19,943 nucleotides of DNA, taken from positions 1-19,943 of the forward strand of contig CAAGDE010000155.1 in assembly GCA_900768535.1 (NCBI GenBank). The letters are read 5' to 3'. Position numbers and translations under genes: made by a program. Below, in pieces: positions 1 through 7,563 of this stretch (position 1 is the first letter of the stretch; each line of letters begins with the position of its first letter). Origin of the DNA: Clostridia bacterium (GTDB lineage Bacteria > Bacillota > Clostridia > Oscillospirales > CAG-272). Under the pieces are notes generated by a model. That model did no database searches and was not told where the DNA came from. It saw only the letters and a program-made list of their open reading frames with translations.

Positions 1-152
1 CCAACTTAAAACAAAACTGACACCTCTTGAAAAGCGATGCCAGTTCGTTGCTTAAAATTTAATATCTTCTACCACAGGGGGCTTTTTTCGTATTGTCCGT
101 ACAATTTGGGGCAGTTCAAAACGGGTCGGGGGGTGTTTTGTTGTTCAGCTGA

Positions 153-1451
153 TCAGACCGGTACGCCGGACAGGACCTGGGCGTCAAATTCTGCCATATC
201 GATCACGCGTCCGGTGATGCGGGAGGCTTCCGCGGCGAATGCAATCATGTGATTTTCGCAGGTCTCCGTTATATCGCAGATGCCGGAGGTATCGCCGTGC
301 AGGACATCGGAGAACACCCGAACAATGCCCGCGTCTCCGCCGCCGTGCCCGCCCACAATGCTCTGGTCACGGACCATATTGTCCACCGGAAGCTGCCCGG
401 TCTGCCGCGTGGCAAAATCGTAGCAGTCGATGACGGGATTTCCCATCTCCGCGCGCAGCTCCCCGCGCGTTCCCATGATGCGGATCGCCCGCTCCCCCTG
501 ATTGAAGGCGCACATGGTGAAGCTGACCGTGGCACCGCCCGCAAACTCCAGGTTGACGGTCTGGTGATCCACCACATTGTTGCTGCACCGGAACACGCAC
601 CTGCCGTACTCGGTCGTGCGGAGCGCCTGCTCCACGTCCGCATCGGTCGGGTGGACGCGGTGGGTCGCGGACGTGCGGAACCAGTCGTTCTTCCGGTCCT
701 CCAGATACAGTTTCACGGCGTTATAGGGGCAGGTATCGCCGACCGGACAGCCGTCCGTGCACCGCTCCGGAGCGCCCGCCGGCGCGTTCTCCTCCCGGAA
801 GTAGTACAGCCCGCCAAAGCTCTGCACCCGGCGGCAGGGCTTGCCGATGAGCCATTGCAGAATATCCATGTCATGGCAGGATTTCTGCAGGATCATGCAG
901 GAGCTTTCCTCGCTGTTCTTCCAGTTTCCGCGCACGAAGCTGTGGCTTTGGTGGACGTTTCCGACGCATTCCGCGTGCTGGATGTGCACCACGTCACCGA
1001 TCCGCCCGCTGTCGATGATCGTCTTCAGTGCCCGGAAGAACGCCGTATAGCGCAGAACGTGGCAGACCAGCACATGAACGCCCGCCGCCTTTGCCGCCTG
1101 TGCGATTTTCATGCATTCGTCCGGGCGCGCCGACATCGGCTTCTCAAGCAGGATGTCATAGCCCCGCCGGATTGCCGCCATTGCCGGCTCGTAATGCCCG
1201 CGGTCCATGGTTGCAATCACGACCGCATCGGCAAATTTCGGGCGCTCCATCAGCGGCTCCCAGCTCTCCGTGCAGTCCGCGTCGGGAATGCCGTGCTTTT
1301 CCCGAATGTACGCTCTCCGGTCCGCAATCGGCTCTGCGACCGCCACCACCCGGAAGGCACCGTCCATGTCCGCCATCTTGTCGGTATAGGTCTGCCCGCG
1401 CAGTCCGGCGCCGAGAAGAATGATCTTTTTGGGTTCGTTTGAAGGGTTCAT
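153..1451 (-). CDS. Gfo/Idh/MocA-family NAD(P)-dependent oxidoreductase
   Basis: Cytoplasmic sugar or cyclitol dehydrogenase-like protein of 432 aa. Seen: an N-terminal Rossmann fold with GAGLRG (residues 14-19), the family's EKP motif (103-105), and the K-x-x-H-D motif KSCHDMD (190-196), whose Lys and His are the usual catalytic residues. The C-terminal half is the usual alpha/beta domain. An unusual cysteine group (C231, C235, C241) sits in the C-terminal domain, in ERCTDGCPVGDTCPY. The ATG at 1451 follows a purine-rich GAGAGGAAA Shine-Dalgarno. There is no signal peptide. It is divergent from the AraC gene at 1625, with promoters back to back, which suggests control by that regulator. The family is clear; the substrate is not. 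Downstream (1-152) I see no convincing terminator. Confidence 0.9.
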   Translation of the reverse strand: MNPSNEPKKIILLGAGLRGQTYTDKMADMDGAFRVVAVAEPIADRRAYIREKHGIPDADCTESWEPLMERPKFADAVVIATMDRGHYEPAMAAIRRGYDILLEKPMSARPDECMKIAQAAKAAGVHVLVCHVLRYTAFFRALKTIIDSGRIGDVVHIQHAECVGNVHQSHSFVRGNWKNSEESSCMILQKSCHDMDILQWLIGKPCRRVQSFGGLYYFREENAPAGAPERCTDGCPVGDTCPYNAVKLYLEDRKNDWFRTSATHRVHPTDADVEQALRTTEYGRCVFRCSNNVVDHQTVNLEFAGGATVSFTMCAFNQGERAIRIMGTRGELRAEMGNPVIDCYDFATRQTGQLPVDNMVRDQSIVGGHGGGDAGIVRVFSDVLHGDTSGICDITETCENHMIAFAAEASRITGRVIDMAEFDAQVLSGVPV

Positions 1452-1508
1452 ATTCCGTTTCCTCTCTTTTCGGGACAGCGATTCGGTCCGCGCCCGTTTG
1501 CTGGCTTT

Positions 1509-1537
1509 ATTATAGCAGGAATCGGACGAAAAGGGAA
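1509..1537 (-). promoter_or_regulatory. Candidate promoter of the oxidoreductase gene
   Basis: A perfect -10 hexamer TATAAT lies at 1514-1509 on the minus strand. The hexamer 17 bp upstream (1537-1532) is TTCCCT, a poor -35. A weak -35 beside a perfect -10 is typical of an activator-dependent promoter, and the divergent AraC gene supplies a candidate activator. That role is inferred. Confidence 0.45.
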
Positions 1538-1566
1538 TTGACTTTTGCGTGAAAACATGGTATAAT
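1538..1566 (+). promoter_or_regulatory. Sigma-A-type promoter of the AraC gene at 1625
   Basis: TTGACT at 1538-1543 and TATAAT at 1561-1566 are separated by exactly 17 bp. The -35 box directly abuts the presumed -35 of the divergent oxidoreductase promoter, so a single bound regulator could control both. Confidence 0.8.
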
Positions 1567-1576
1567 GTGACTGGTT

Positions 1577-1606
1577 GCGGATTTTCCGTCTGAAAATTCC
1601 ATCCGC
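1577..1606. promoter_or_regulatory. Nested inverted repeat in the AraC leader
   Basis: GCGGAT (1577-1582) pairs with ATCCGC (1601-1606), and inside it ATTTTC (1581-1586) pairs with GAAAAT (1592-1597) around a 5-nt loop. The structure starts about ten bases after the -10 box and ends just before the AGGAAAG ribosome-binding site at 1607-1613. It could be an operator or a 5' UTR hairpin. Which of these applies is not known. Confidence 0.4.
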
Positions 1607-1624
1607 AGGAAAGAAGCCCCGTTT

Positions 1625-2404
1625 ATGGAATTGCTCATCATGAACCGTCATTTTTCGGACCTCAACCCCATTGTCATGGGCTGTGAGCAGTGCGATCCCG
1701 GCATCAAATACGGCCCCACCATCCGCAAATATGTCCTTCTGCACTATGTCAGCCGGGGCAAGGGCTGTCTGTACAACGACACCGGCGCCCACCCGGTTGC
1801 AAAGGGAGAGATCTTCCGGATCCTGCCCGGTGAATTTGTGTCCTACCAGCCCGACCGCGAGGAGCCGTGGTTCTATACGTGGATCGGCTTTGACGGCACG
1901 CTGTCCGAAGCCTTCCGCACCCTGCCGCCGGTCTTTCCCGCAACGCCGATGATTGCGCAGTGCTTTCGGATGGAAAGCAACGACACCCCGGCGCTGGAAT
2001 ACCGCATTGCCTCCAAGCTGTTCCGGCTTTGGGCGGAGCTGTTCGGCTCCCTGCAGAATATGCACTATGTGCGCAGGGTGCAGAACTACATCGAATCGTC
2101 CTATGCGTCCAAAATCCGCGTCTCGGAGATTGCAAAAAGCATGAACATCGACCGCAGCTACCTCTCCCGCCTGTTCCGCGAGCGCACCGGACAGTCCATA
2201 CAGGAATACCTGATCGGTGTGCGGATGTCGGAAGCCTGCCGGCACCTGCTGGAAGGACGGTCGGTGGGAGAGACCGCCAATCTGTGCGGCTATGACGACA
2301 GCTTCCTGTTCTCCAAGCTGTTCCGCCGTCACATCGGCGCCAGCCCCACCCACTGGCGCGCGGCAAATCTGCCGGCGGAGGGAAAGGATACAACGGAAAA
2401 ATAA
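1625..2404 (+). CDS. AraC/XylS-family transcriptional regulator (259 aa)
   Basis: DNA-binding regulator, probably responding to a sugar. Residues about 25-100 look like a cupin-type sensory domain (YVSRGKG, the IFRILPGEFV segment). The C-terminal ~100 residues (150-245) hold the two helix-turn-helix motifs typical of AraC, with RVSEIAKSMNIDRSYLSRLF and a later GYDDSFLFSKLFRRHIGASP segment. The start at 1625 has AGGAAAG 11 nt upstream; an in-frame ATG at 1640 is a possible alternative. It is the only plus-strand gene here. It is divergent from the oxidoreductase and convergent with the GH36 gene, so one or both are likely targets. It is distinct from the second AraC regulator at 17777-18655. 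Confidence 0.92.
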   Translation: MELLIMNRHFSDLNPIVMGCEQCDPGIKYGPTIRKYVLLHYVSRGKGCLYNDTGAHPVAKGEIFRILPGEFVSYQPDREEPWFYTWIGFDGTLSEAFRTLPPVFPATPMIAQCFRMESNDTPALEYRIASKLFRLWAELFGSLQNMHYVRRVQNYIESSYASKIRVSEIAKSMNIDRSYLSRLFRERTGQSIQEYLIGVRMSEACRHLLEGRSVGETANLCGYDDSFLFSKLFRRHIGASPTHWRAANLPAEGKDTTEK

Positions 2405-2433
2405 AACAACGCCCCCCGCCGGCAGGCGGGGGG
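2399..2433 (-). terminator. Hairpin terminator of the GH36 gene
   Basis: A 9-bp perfect GC stem (2412-2420 with 2425-2433, loop of 4 nt) lies between the convergent genes. Read on the minus strand it is followed by a U-rich tract (GTTGTTTTATTTTT), so it fits rho-independent termination of the transcript from 4191. On the plus strand the stem is followed by A residues, so it would work poorly for the AraC gene. Confidence 0.8.
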
Positions 2434-2454
2434 AAAAATCAGTCAAAGATCTTT

Positions 2455-4191
2455 TTATAAAAGAACCAGCTCCGCCAGTCCGCAGCGCGGGACGGAAAGC
2501 AGCGTGGCGCCGGGGCAGAGTGTCTCCGTCCGCTCCTCCGTCACCCGTCCCCGGCAGTCGCGCACCGTAATGCGGCAGGTCTGCGGCGCGCCCTGACCGA
2601 TCAGGCAGATGTTCTCCGCGCCGGTGGCATTGCAGATGTACAGACTGCCAAAAGCCGGCAGAGTCACCGCCGGGTCGGTGTAGGCGATGACCACGCGCTC
2701 CCCGTCCTTTGTCATGCGCACCTGGCTGTAGAGCGCTTCGGGATGATCCGCACGGAGCTCGCCGGACAGCAGCGTGTCCCGGTGCGCCTGCCAGAAGGAC
2801 AGCCAGAAAGCGAGCACCTCCCGCTGCTTTGCCGGAATCCGGTCGAGCAGAACCGAAATCTGCGGTACGGTCGGCAGAACGGTGATCATCTGATACGCCA
2901 CCGCCTCCGGGGAATCCTGCAGGTGCCACATCAGCATATCCGAGTGCACCGGAACCGTCCCCAGCAAAAACCGCATATCCACCCCGGTCACGCGGTTGAA
3001 CAGCGGATCGTCCGGGCAGTCGGCAACGCGGATCATGTTCCCGTATTTGCGCACCGCCGGTCCGAGATAGGTCTGCCTGAATTCGATCAGAATATCCGGC
3101 TTGATGGCACGGAGCGCCGCCGAAACGCCCGCCAGCAACCGGTCTACCCCCTCCTCCAGCGATTCGGTATCCCGGCGCGGATCCTCCGGCGGCGTCCCGT
3201 CCGTCAGCTTGAAGGAATCGATGAAATCGAGCTTGAAGCCGTCCAGATCCCACGTGCGCACGGCGTCCGTATACAGTCCGGTCAGGTATTCCCGAACCGC
3301 AGGATACCGGGGATCGAGCGCCCAGAAATCCCGCCCCGCCGGACCGAGCAGCATATCCGAAAACCGCCCGTAAGCCTTGGTGTACGTCCCCACGAACGGC
3401 ACGGAATACCAAACAACCAGCTTCATCCCCAGCGCATGAACCGCATCGGCAAGCGCCCGCATGGAGGGAATCTTCCCCGGCGCAACCTCCCAGTCCCCGC
3501 AGAACGCATAGCCCCGCGAGTTATCGTCGGTCTGCCAGCCGTCATCCACAATCACCGTTTTCATCCCCAGCTGCTTTGCCAGCCGGCACTGTGTCAGGAT
3601 TGCCTCCGGTTCCACCTGCTGATGGAAGGAATACCAGCAGGAATAGACCGCGTCCCTTGCCGCATCCGGAACATGGGCATGGGGATAGCCGTGCGCCACC
3701 CAAAAGCAGTCGGCGGCGCGCAGGGCATCCTCGTAGCGCGCGGGTCTGCGGTCCAGCAGGATCTGTGCCCGGTAGGAGGAAACGGCACCGATGCGCTCGG
3801 TGAAAAAGGTCACCCGGCAGTCCAAGCAGGCGTTTTCCTCAATCACCCCGCCGCAGATTTCGGTCGGCGTTTTCGCATCGGACACCGTAACGGTCAGGCG
3901 GTTGATTCCCTCGTTTCCCAGCCAGGTCACGGTCGGCGCGCCCGATGCCAGTCTTGCCGCCGACCGCTGTTTTCCCCAGTTCGGGTTCAGGGTGCGCCGG
4001 ATGCCTGGATTTCCGCGCAGACAGGCGAGCATCTCCACACAGGGTTCCTCCCATCGGATCTCAATCGGCTGCGGGACGGTCGGCTCCCCGAAATCCACGC
4101 AGAATTCCAGCAGGGTCACCCCCGCCTCCCGCTCCGTAGCCTGCAGGGTCACCTGACCGGTTGTATTCCGGTTCTTCGTTGTATAATTCAT
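2455..4191 (-). CDS. GH36-type alpha-galactosidase (melibiase-like)
   Basis: Predicted to hydrolyse alpha-galactosides in the cytoplasm, as no signal peptide is present. The 578-aa protein has an N-terminal beta region (1-160), then a TIM barrel with VDDGWQ (215-220), the WEVAPGKIPSMRALADAVH segment (about 234-252), and the nucleophile motif GFKLDF (318-323, candidate nucleophile D322). ADCPDD (390-395) contains the candidate acid/base aspartate. A short beta domain ends the protein. It is shorter than the ~700 aa of common GH36 enzymes, so it may belong to a reduced subgroup with a different aglycone or linkage preference. ATG 4191 has an AAGGAG ribosome-binding site 5 nt upstream. It is transcribed alone from its own promoter. 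GH27/GH31-like specificity is the main alternative. Confidence 0.85.
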   Translation of the reverse strand: MNYTTKNRNTTGQVTLQATEREAGVTLLEFCVDFGEPTVPQPIEIRWEEPCVEMLACLRGNPGIRRTLNPNWGKQRSAARLASGAPTVTWLGNEGINRLTVTVSDAKTPTEICGGVIEENACLDCRVTFFTERIGAVSSYRAQILLDRRPARYEDALRAADCFWVAHGYPHAHVPDAARDAVYSCWYSFHQQVEPEAILTQCRLAKQLGMKTVIVDDGWQTDDNSRGYAFCGDWEVAPGKIPSMRALADAVHALGMKLVVWYSVPFVGTYTKAYGRFSDMLLGPAGRDFWALDPRYPAVREYLTGLYTDAVRTWDLDGFKLDFIDSFKLTDGTPPEDPRRDTESLEEGVDRLLAGVSAALRAIKPDILIEFRQTYLGPAVRKYGNMIRVADCPDDPLFNRVTGVDMRFLLGTVPVHSDMLMWHLQDSPEAVAYQMITVLPTVPQISVLLDRIPAKQREVLAFWLSFWQAHRDTLLSGELRADHPEALYSQVRMTKDGERVVIAYTDPAVTLPAFGSLYICNATGAENICLIGQGAPQTCRITVRDCRGRVTEERTETLCPGATLLSVPRCGLAELVLL

Positions 4192-4216
4192 AAGCGCTCC
4201 TTGTGTTTTTTCTTTT

Positions 4217-4245
4217 ATTATAGCATAAACCGCCCGGCTTGTCTA
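4217..4245 (-). promoter_or_regulatory. Sigma-A-type promoter of the GH36 gene
   Basis: On the minus strand, TAGACA (4245-4240) and TATAAT (4222-4217) are 17 bp apart, about 25 bp upstream of the GH36 start codon. The terminator at 4257-4299 lies just upstream and insulates it from the kinase gene. Confidence 0.8.
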
Positions 4246-4256
4246 CCCCTCCGCAC

Positions 4257-4299
4257 AAAAAAACGCGCCCCGCACGGTGTGTTTCCCGTCCGGAGCGCG
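4257..4299 (-). terminator. Rho-independent terminator upstream of GH36
   Basis: On the minus strand a 14-position GC-rich stem (4299-4286 with 4277-4264) with one mismatch and one G-U pair, and an 8-nt loop, is followed by seven T (4263-4257). The only upstream gene on this strand is the PfkB kinase, whose stop codon is about 530 bases away. The repeat element at 4393-4800 lies in between. Confidence 0.85.
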
Positions 4300-4392
4300 C
4301 CGGTGATAACGGTCGTCCAAAAAGCAGACGCCGTGCTTCCGGGCTTTTGCCAAAAGCACATTGCGTTATGATGAAGAGAGAGCAGATTTATC

Positions 4393-4800
4393 CCCCCCTC
4401 ATCAGTTACCTGCGGCGCTAAACTGCTTGCAGTTTTCTTCCCGCCTCGAAAGGGAAGGTCGCTGCGGCAAACAGTTGCGTCACGTGGATACGCTCGCCTG
4501 TTTCGCCCTCATCCGTCGCCTGCGGCGCCACCTTCCCCACCCGGGGGAAGGCTTTTTTCGGCTGTTCGAACTTTTTCTGTTCTTCTTCTTAAACTTACCG
4601 GTAAATCGGCGCTGTCTCTGTGTTTTACGGAAAGACCGTAATAGCCTTCCCCCGGGTGGGGAAGGTGGCGCCGCAGGCGACGGATGAGGGCGAAACAGGT
4701 GAGCGCGACCGCATAACGCAACCATCCTTAGCCTTCCCCCCCGGGTGGTGGAAGAAAATCTGCAAGCAGTTTAGCGCGTCGGCGCCGGATGAGGGCGAAA
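4393..4800. repeat. Nested inverted-repeat element, copy 1
   Basis: Non-coding element of about 400 bp with two nested pairs of inverted repeats around a central spacer. Outer arms: an 18-bp perfect match (4415-4432 with 4760-4777) continues with one indel into a 9-bp match (4433-4441 with 4750-4758), and both outer ends carry CCTCATC-type sequence. Inner arms are the 57-bp perfect pair described separately. The centre 4554-4642 holds a 25-bp block (4603-4627) that is identical in the second copy at 19875-19899. No transposase or good ORF lies inside; the short ORFs here have no ribosome-binding site and just translate the palindrome. This resembles a MITE-like or REP-like dispersed family. 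The rest of 4301-4392 shows nothing recognisable. Confidence 0.85.
4497..4699. repeat. 57-bp perfect inverted repeat (inner arms) with 89-bp centre
   Basis: Bases 4497-4553 are the exact reverse complement of 4643-4699. Allowing one mismatch, the pairing extends to 4491-4553 with 4643-4705. Each arm itself contains the small palindromes GCCTGCGGCGC and CCTTCCCC..GGGGAAGG. As RNA it would form a very long, stable hairpin on either strand. Confidence 0.95.
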
Positions 4801-4828
4801 ACGTGGGACGCACGCTTTTTACTGCCTG

Positions 4829-5734
4829 CTATTTCCTCAGAGCGTCATAAAGCGATGCCGGGTATTCCGGCACTGCCTCGGTGTGTGCCACCACAAAGCC
4901 GCTGACAAGGGCGGCTTTTCTCATGCAGTCCGCCAGCGGCTCCCCGGACAGATGGGCGGTCAGAAAAGCGGCGGAAAAGCTGTCCCCCGCACCGACCGTT
5001 GACACCACGCGCTCCCCGACCGCCGGCTGGAAGCAATCCTCCCCGTTCTCCGTCCGGTAGCCGTAGGCACCGTCCTTTCCGAGCGTGAGCAGAACCGTCC
5101 GCAGCTGTCCGAAGCGTTCCGCCAGCGCGCGGGCAATGCCGCGGGGCGTATCCCCGGTCACGGCATACAGTCCGAGGGCGCGCAGTGCGGGTTCCTCCTC
5201 CATGCTGACCTTGAGAACCGTTGCCTGCTCCAGGCAGAACCGCACCGACTCCGCATCGTAGCACCCCGGGCGGAGATTGACATCACAGAAAACCGTTTCG
5301 GGGCGGCAGTCCGCAGCAATCTGCCGGAGTGCCGCGCGGGATTCCGGCGCCCGCTGAATCAGGGTACCGAAATAGAGCGCGTCAAACCGGGATGCGCGGA
5401 TGTCCGCCTGTGCCTGCGGGGTCAGGCGGATATGATCGTACGCCATGTCGCGGAGCACGTCATAATGCGGCACGCCGTTCGCATCCAGGCTGACGGTGCA
5501 CTGCCCGGTCGGTCTCGCATTCCGCCCGACCCATGCGGTCCCGACTCCGAAATTCTCCAGTGCCCGGAGCGCCGCATCTCCCAGTGCGTCCTCCCCGACA
5601 GCGGACAGAAGACTGCTCTCAGCCCCCAGGCGGGCGGCGTGAGCGGCAAAATTCAGCGGTGCCCCGCCGATCACCTGCTTTTCCGGGTAGACATCCCAAA
5701 TAATCTCTCCAACCGACAGAATCCGTTTTTTCAT
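4829..5734 (-). CDS. PfkB-family sugar kinase (fructokinase-like)
   Basis: ATP-dependent phosphorylation of a sugar in the cytoplasm, probably fructose or a related ketose. The protein has 301 aa. Seen: the N-terminal substrate region with GGAPLNFAAHAARLG (23-37), the PfkB segment DVNLRP (151-156), and the C-terminal signature VSTVGAGDSFSAAFL with GAGD at 248-251, where D251 is the expected catalytic base. GGAPLNFA resembles fructokinases more than ribokinases. The start was placed at 5734 because GGGAG lies 7 nt upstream and the promoter ends just before it. A longer open frame reaching 6019 runs through the promoter and into the esterase gene and is not believed. The gene stands alone behind its own promoter, downstream of the big operon. 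Confidence 0.9.
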   Translation of the reverse strand: MKKRILSVGEIIWDVYPEKQVIGGAPLNFAAHAARLGAESSLLSAVGEDALGDAALRALENFGVGTAWVGRNARPTGQCTVSLDANGVPHYDVLRDMAYDHIRLTPQAQADIRASRFDALYFGTLIQRAPESRAALRQIAADCRPETVFCDVNLRPGCYDAESVRFCLEQATVLKVSMEEEPALRALGLYAVTGDTPRGIARALAERFGQLRTVLLTLGKDGAYGYRTENGEDCFQPAVGERVVSTVGAGDSFSAAFLTAHLSGEPLADCMRKAALVSGFVVAHTEAVPEYPASLYDALRK

Positions 5735-5780
5735 CTCATAGCTCCCGTTGTGTGAATGATCCGACTGTATTGCCGTATTG

Positions 5781-5809
5781 ATTATACCAGATTTCCGAGC
5801 GGTTGTCAA
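5781..5809 (-). promoter_or_regulatory. Consensus promoter of the kinase gene
   Basis: On the minus strand TTGACA (5809-5804) and TATAAT (5786-5781) are separated by 17 bp, a perfect sigma-A promoter. Such a strong promoter would normally need repression to be regulated, which fits the palindrome over the -35 box. Confidence 0.9.
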
Positions 5810-5819
5810 CACGGTTGAC
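5805..5819. promoter_or_regulatory. Palindromic operator candidate over the kinase -35
   Basis: GTCAAC-ACG-GTTGAC is a perfect 6-bp inverted repeat with a 3-bp centre. It covers five of the six bases of the -35 hexamer, so a dimeric repressor bound here would exclude RNA polymerase. No repressor gene for it is present in the window. Confidence 0.5.
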
Positions 5820-5859
5820 CGGATATGCAGCGAAAAAAGTGCGCCCGCCGATTCCGCCG

Positions 5860-7563
5860 TCACTCCGCGAGCTCCAGCTTCAGAGTCAGGATGACCGTAT
5901 CGCCGCAGGAAAAGACCAGCGTCCCTTCGCCGGCGGCATCTCCGGCAACGGTCAGGGTACCGTCCGCATAGGCAAAGCCCGTTCCGGTGACACGGACGGT
6001 GTACGGTTTGTCCGCACACGCAACCGGGTCGGTCAGAACGGCAAGCAGACGCGCGTCTCCGCGCCGCACCGTCACCGTTTCGCCGTCCGTATAGGCATTC
6101 TTCCCGTCCGGCTTCAGCAGCTTGGCATCCGATCCGGTCCCATCGCCGCTCTGCATGGCAAGCAGATTCCGCACCGCGTCCACCGCAAGCTCGTTGTAGC
6201 CGGGCTGACGGTAATGGATATCGGGATGCACCTCCGCCGCCGTGCGCGGGAGCGGGTAAGCGGTTCTTACCGTGTAGTCCGTCTGACCGGAAGGATAGGT
6301 CGTTTTGAAATAATTTTCCACCGAGAGGTCATCGGTAAACCGGTCGCCCAGGACGGATACGAGATATACCCGCTCCGCGCCCGGCACCGCCGTACTGCCC
6401 ATGAGGAACTGCGACGTCCGCGGACCGTTCAGCCGCAGATCCAGCACGGTCAGCTGGGTCAGCGGATTGCGCACCATCAGGATGCCGCCGAAGGAAAGCT
6501 CTTCCTTCGTGCCGTCCCCGTCCAGGTCGCGTGCCACCTGCTCCAGCAGTCCCTGATGCATGGCAACATACTGCTTCGTATACTCGGCGGCGGACATCAG
6601 CCGGTCGGTACAGCCCTGGAGCCAGAAATATCCCATCTGCGAGAAAATATAATGTCCCGCGCGCACCTCGCGCTCCATGGTGTCAAGCGCCGCCTGCGCC
6701 ACGCCGACCGCCTGCCAGAAGTTGTTGTCGCTGACCGCATTCCCCGGCTGCCACGAGGCAATTCCGGAGCCGGAATGCGCGGCGTTGATGACCCACACCT
6801 TCTCCCCGCGCAGGGTGTTCCAGGCATAGCCCAGTCCGCTGTCCAGTCCCGATTTTCCGCTCCCGGCGGCGGTCAGCTGATTCAGCGGGTACGCCAGCGC
6901 TTCGCCGGCGGCATTGGTGCTCCCGGTCAGGGATGCCGCAACGAAGGACGAAGCGTTCGCCACGGACAGCTCCTTCCCGCCGAAGGATACCCCGCCGATG
7001 TTGTCGCCGTAGGTATGCGGATTGTTCTGTGCGGGCGCGTAGGTGCTGTAGACCTGCCCCTCGGCACAGACAATGCTCTCTGCACGTGCCCGGTCGCCGT
7101 CCGGCTTGGTGGCGCCGAGAATCATGCCCTCCGCGTTGCTCTGCCCCAGCACAAACAGCATGGAGAGCCTTGCGGGAACCACCGTAACCGCGCGCACGCT
7201 GCCGTCCGACAGCGTCACCTCCGCCGTTCCGGTGCCGGTTGCAATCACGGTTTTCCCGTCCTCCGCAAGGGCAAGCACGGCAAAGTCCGCAGCATCCCCG
7301 CCGGCTTTGCGGGAGGTGACGGTCTGTCCGCCGATCTCCGTCACCGTCTCCGCGAAGGAGTACCGGTCATCGTAGCACAGGGTCAGACTGCCGTCGTCCG
7401 GCGCGTCCGTTCCCGGCTCGGTGACGGGAGCGGTGGTGCCGGCAGACGGGATATCCGTGCCGGCGGTGCCGGTTGTTCCGGCAGGCGGGGTTTCCGTTCC
7501 TCCGCAGGAGACTGCGGCAAACAGCATTCCGAGCAACAGCAGAATACAGGTCAAACGTTTCAT
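5860..7563 (-). CDS. Lipoprotein SGNH esterase, sialate O-acetylesterase-like
   Basis: Predicted extracellular carbohydrate acetylesterase anchored to the membrane. The 567-aa precursor starts with a lipoprotein signal peptide ending in AAVSC (C20), then a Thr/Pro/Gly-rich linker (21-57) and a small beta domain. The SGNH domain opens with FVLGQSNAEG (137-146; nucleophile S142), followed by NAAHSGSGIASW (260-271), a WLQGCTD block (314-320) and the DIHYRQPGYNEL block (448-459; D448, H450). A C-terminal beta domain covers about 480-567. The WLQG block carries CTD where relatives usually read ESD or ESN. AAGGAG lies 6 nt before the ATG, and the start overlaps the stop of the preceding propeller gene (ATGA), so translation is probably coupled. 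Xylan or other O-acetyl glycans are alternative substrates. Confidence 0.85.
   Translation of the reverse strand: MKRLTCILLLLGMLFAAVSCGGTETPPAGTTGTAGTDIPSAGTTAPVTEPGTDAPDDGSLTLCYDDRYSFAETVTEIGGQTVTSRKAGGDAADFAVLALAEDGKTVIATGTGTAEVTLSDGSVRAVTVVPARLSMLFVLGQSNAEGMILGATKPDGDRARAESIVCAEGQVYSTYAPAQNNPHTYGDNIGGVSFGGKELSVANASSFVAASLTGSTNAAGEALAYPLNQLTAAGSGKSGLDSGLGYAWNTLRGEKVWVINAAHSGSGIASWQPGNAVSDNNFWQAVGVAQAALDTMEREVRAGHYIFSQMGYFWLQGCTDRLMSAAEYTKQYVAMHQGLLEQVARDLDGDGTKEELSFGGILMVRNPLTQLTVLDLRLNGPRTSQFLMGSTAVPGAERVYLVSVLGDRFTDDLSVENYFKTTYPSGQTDYTVRTAYPLPRTAAEVHPDIHYRQPGYNELAVDAVRNLLAMQSGDGTGSDAKLLKPDGKNAYTDGETVTVRRGDARLLAVLTDPVACADKPYTVRVTGTGFAYADGTLTVAGDAAGEGTLVFSCGDTVILTLKLELAE

Noticed and set aside
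107..148. Terminator after the oxidoreductase gene
   Set aside because: CAAAAC and GTTTTG can pair across a long loop on the minus strand, but the stem is short and AT-rich and lacks a T tract.
1448..3412. 654-codon minus-strand open frame in another frame of the GH36 gene
   Set aside because: It overlaps GH36, AraC and the intergenic terminator, and the product is compositionally unlike a protein.
4393..4800. CRISPR array or transposon with its own transposase
   Set aside because: The repeats are inverted and nested, not regularly spaced direct repeats, and no transposase frame is present.
4361..4850. Several short open frames in the repeat region
   Set aside because: They translate inverted-repeat DNA on both strands, mirror each other, and lack ribosome-binding sites.
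5820..5859. Terminator after the esterase gene
   Set aside because: A T run follows a GC-rich stretch on the minus strand, but I cannot find a convincing stem, so it is not listed.
5735..6019. N-terminal extension of the kinase
   Set aside because: The extension is Arg/Cys-rich, overlaps the esterase gene, and crosses a perfect promoter. The PfkB fold begins at the ATG at 5734 with a ribosome-binding site.
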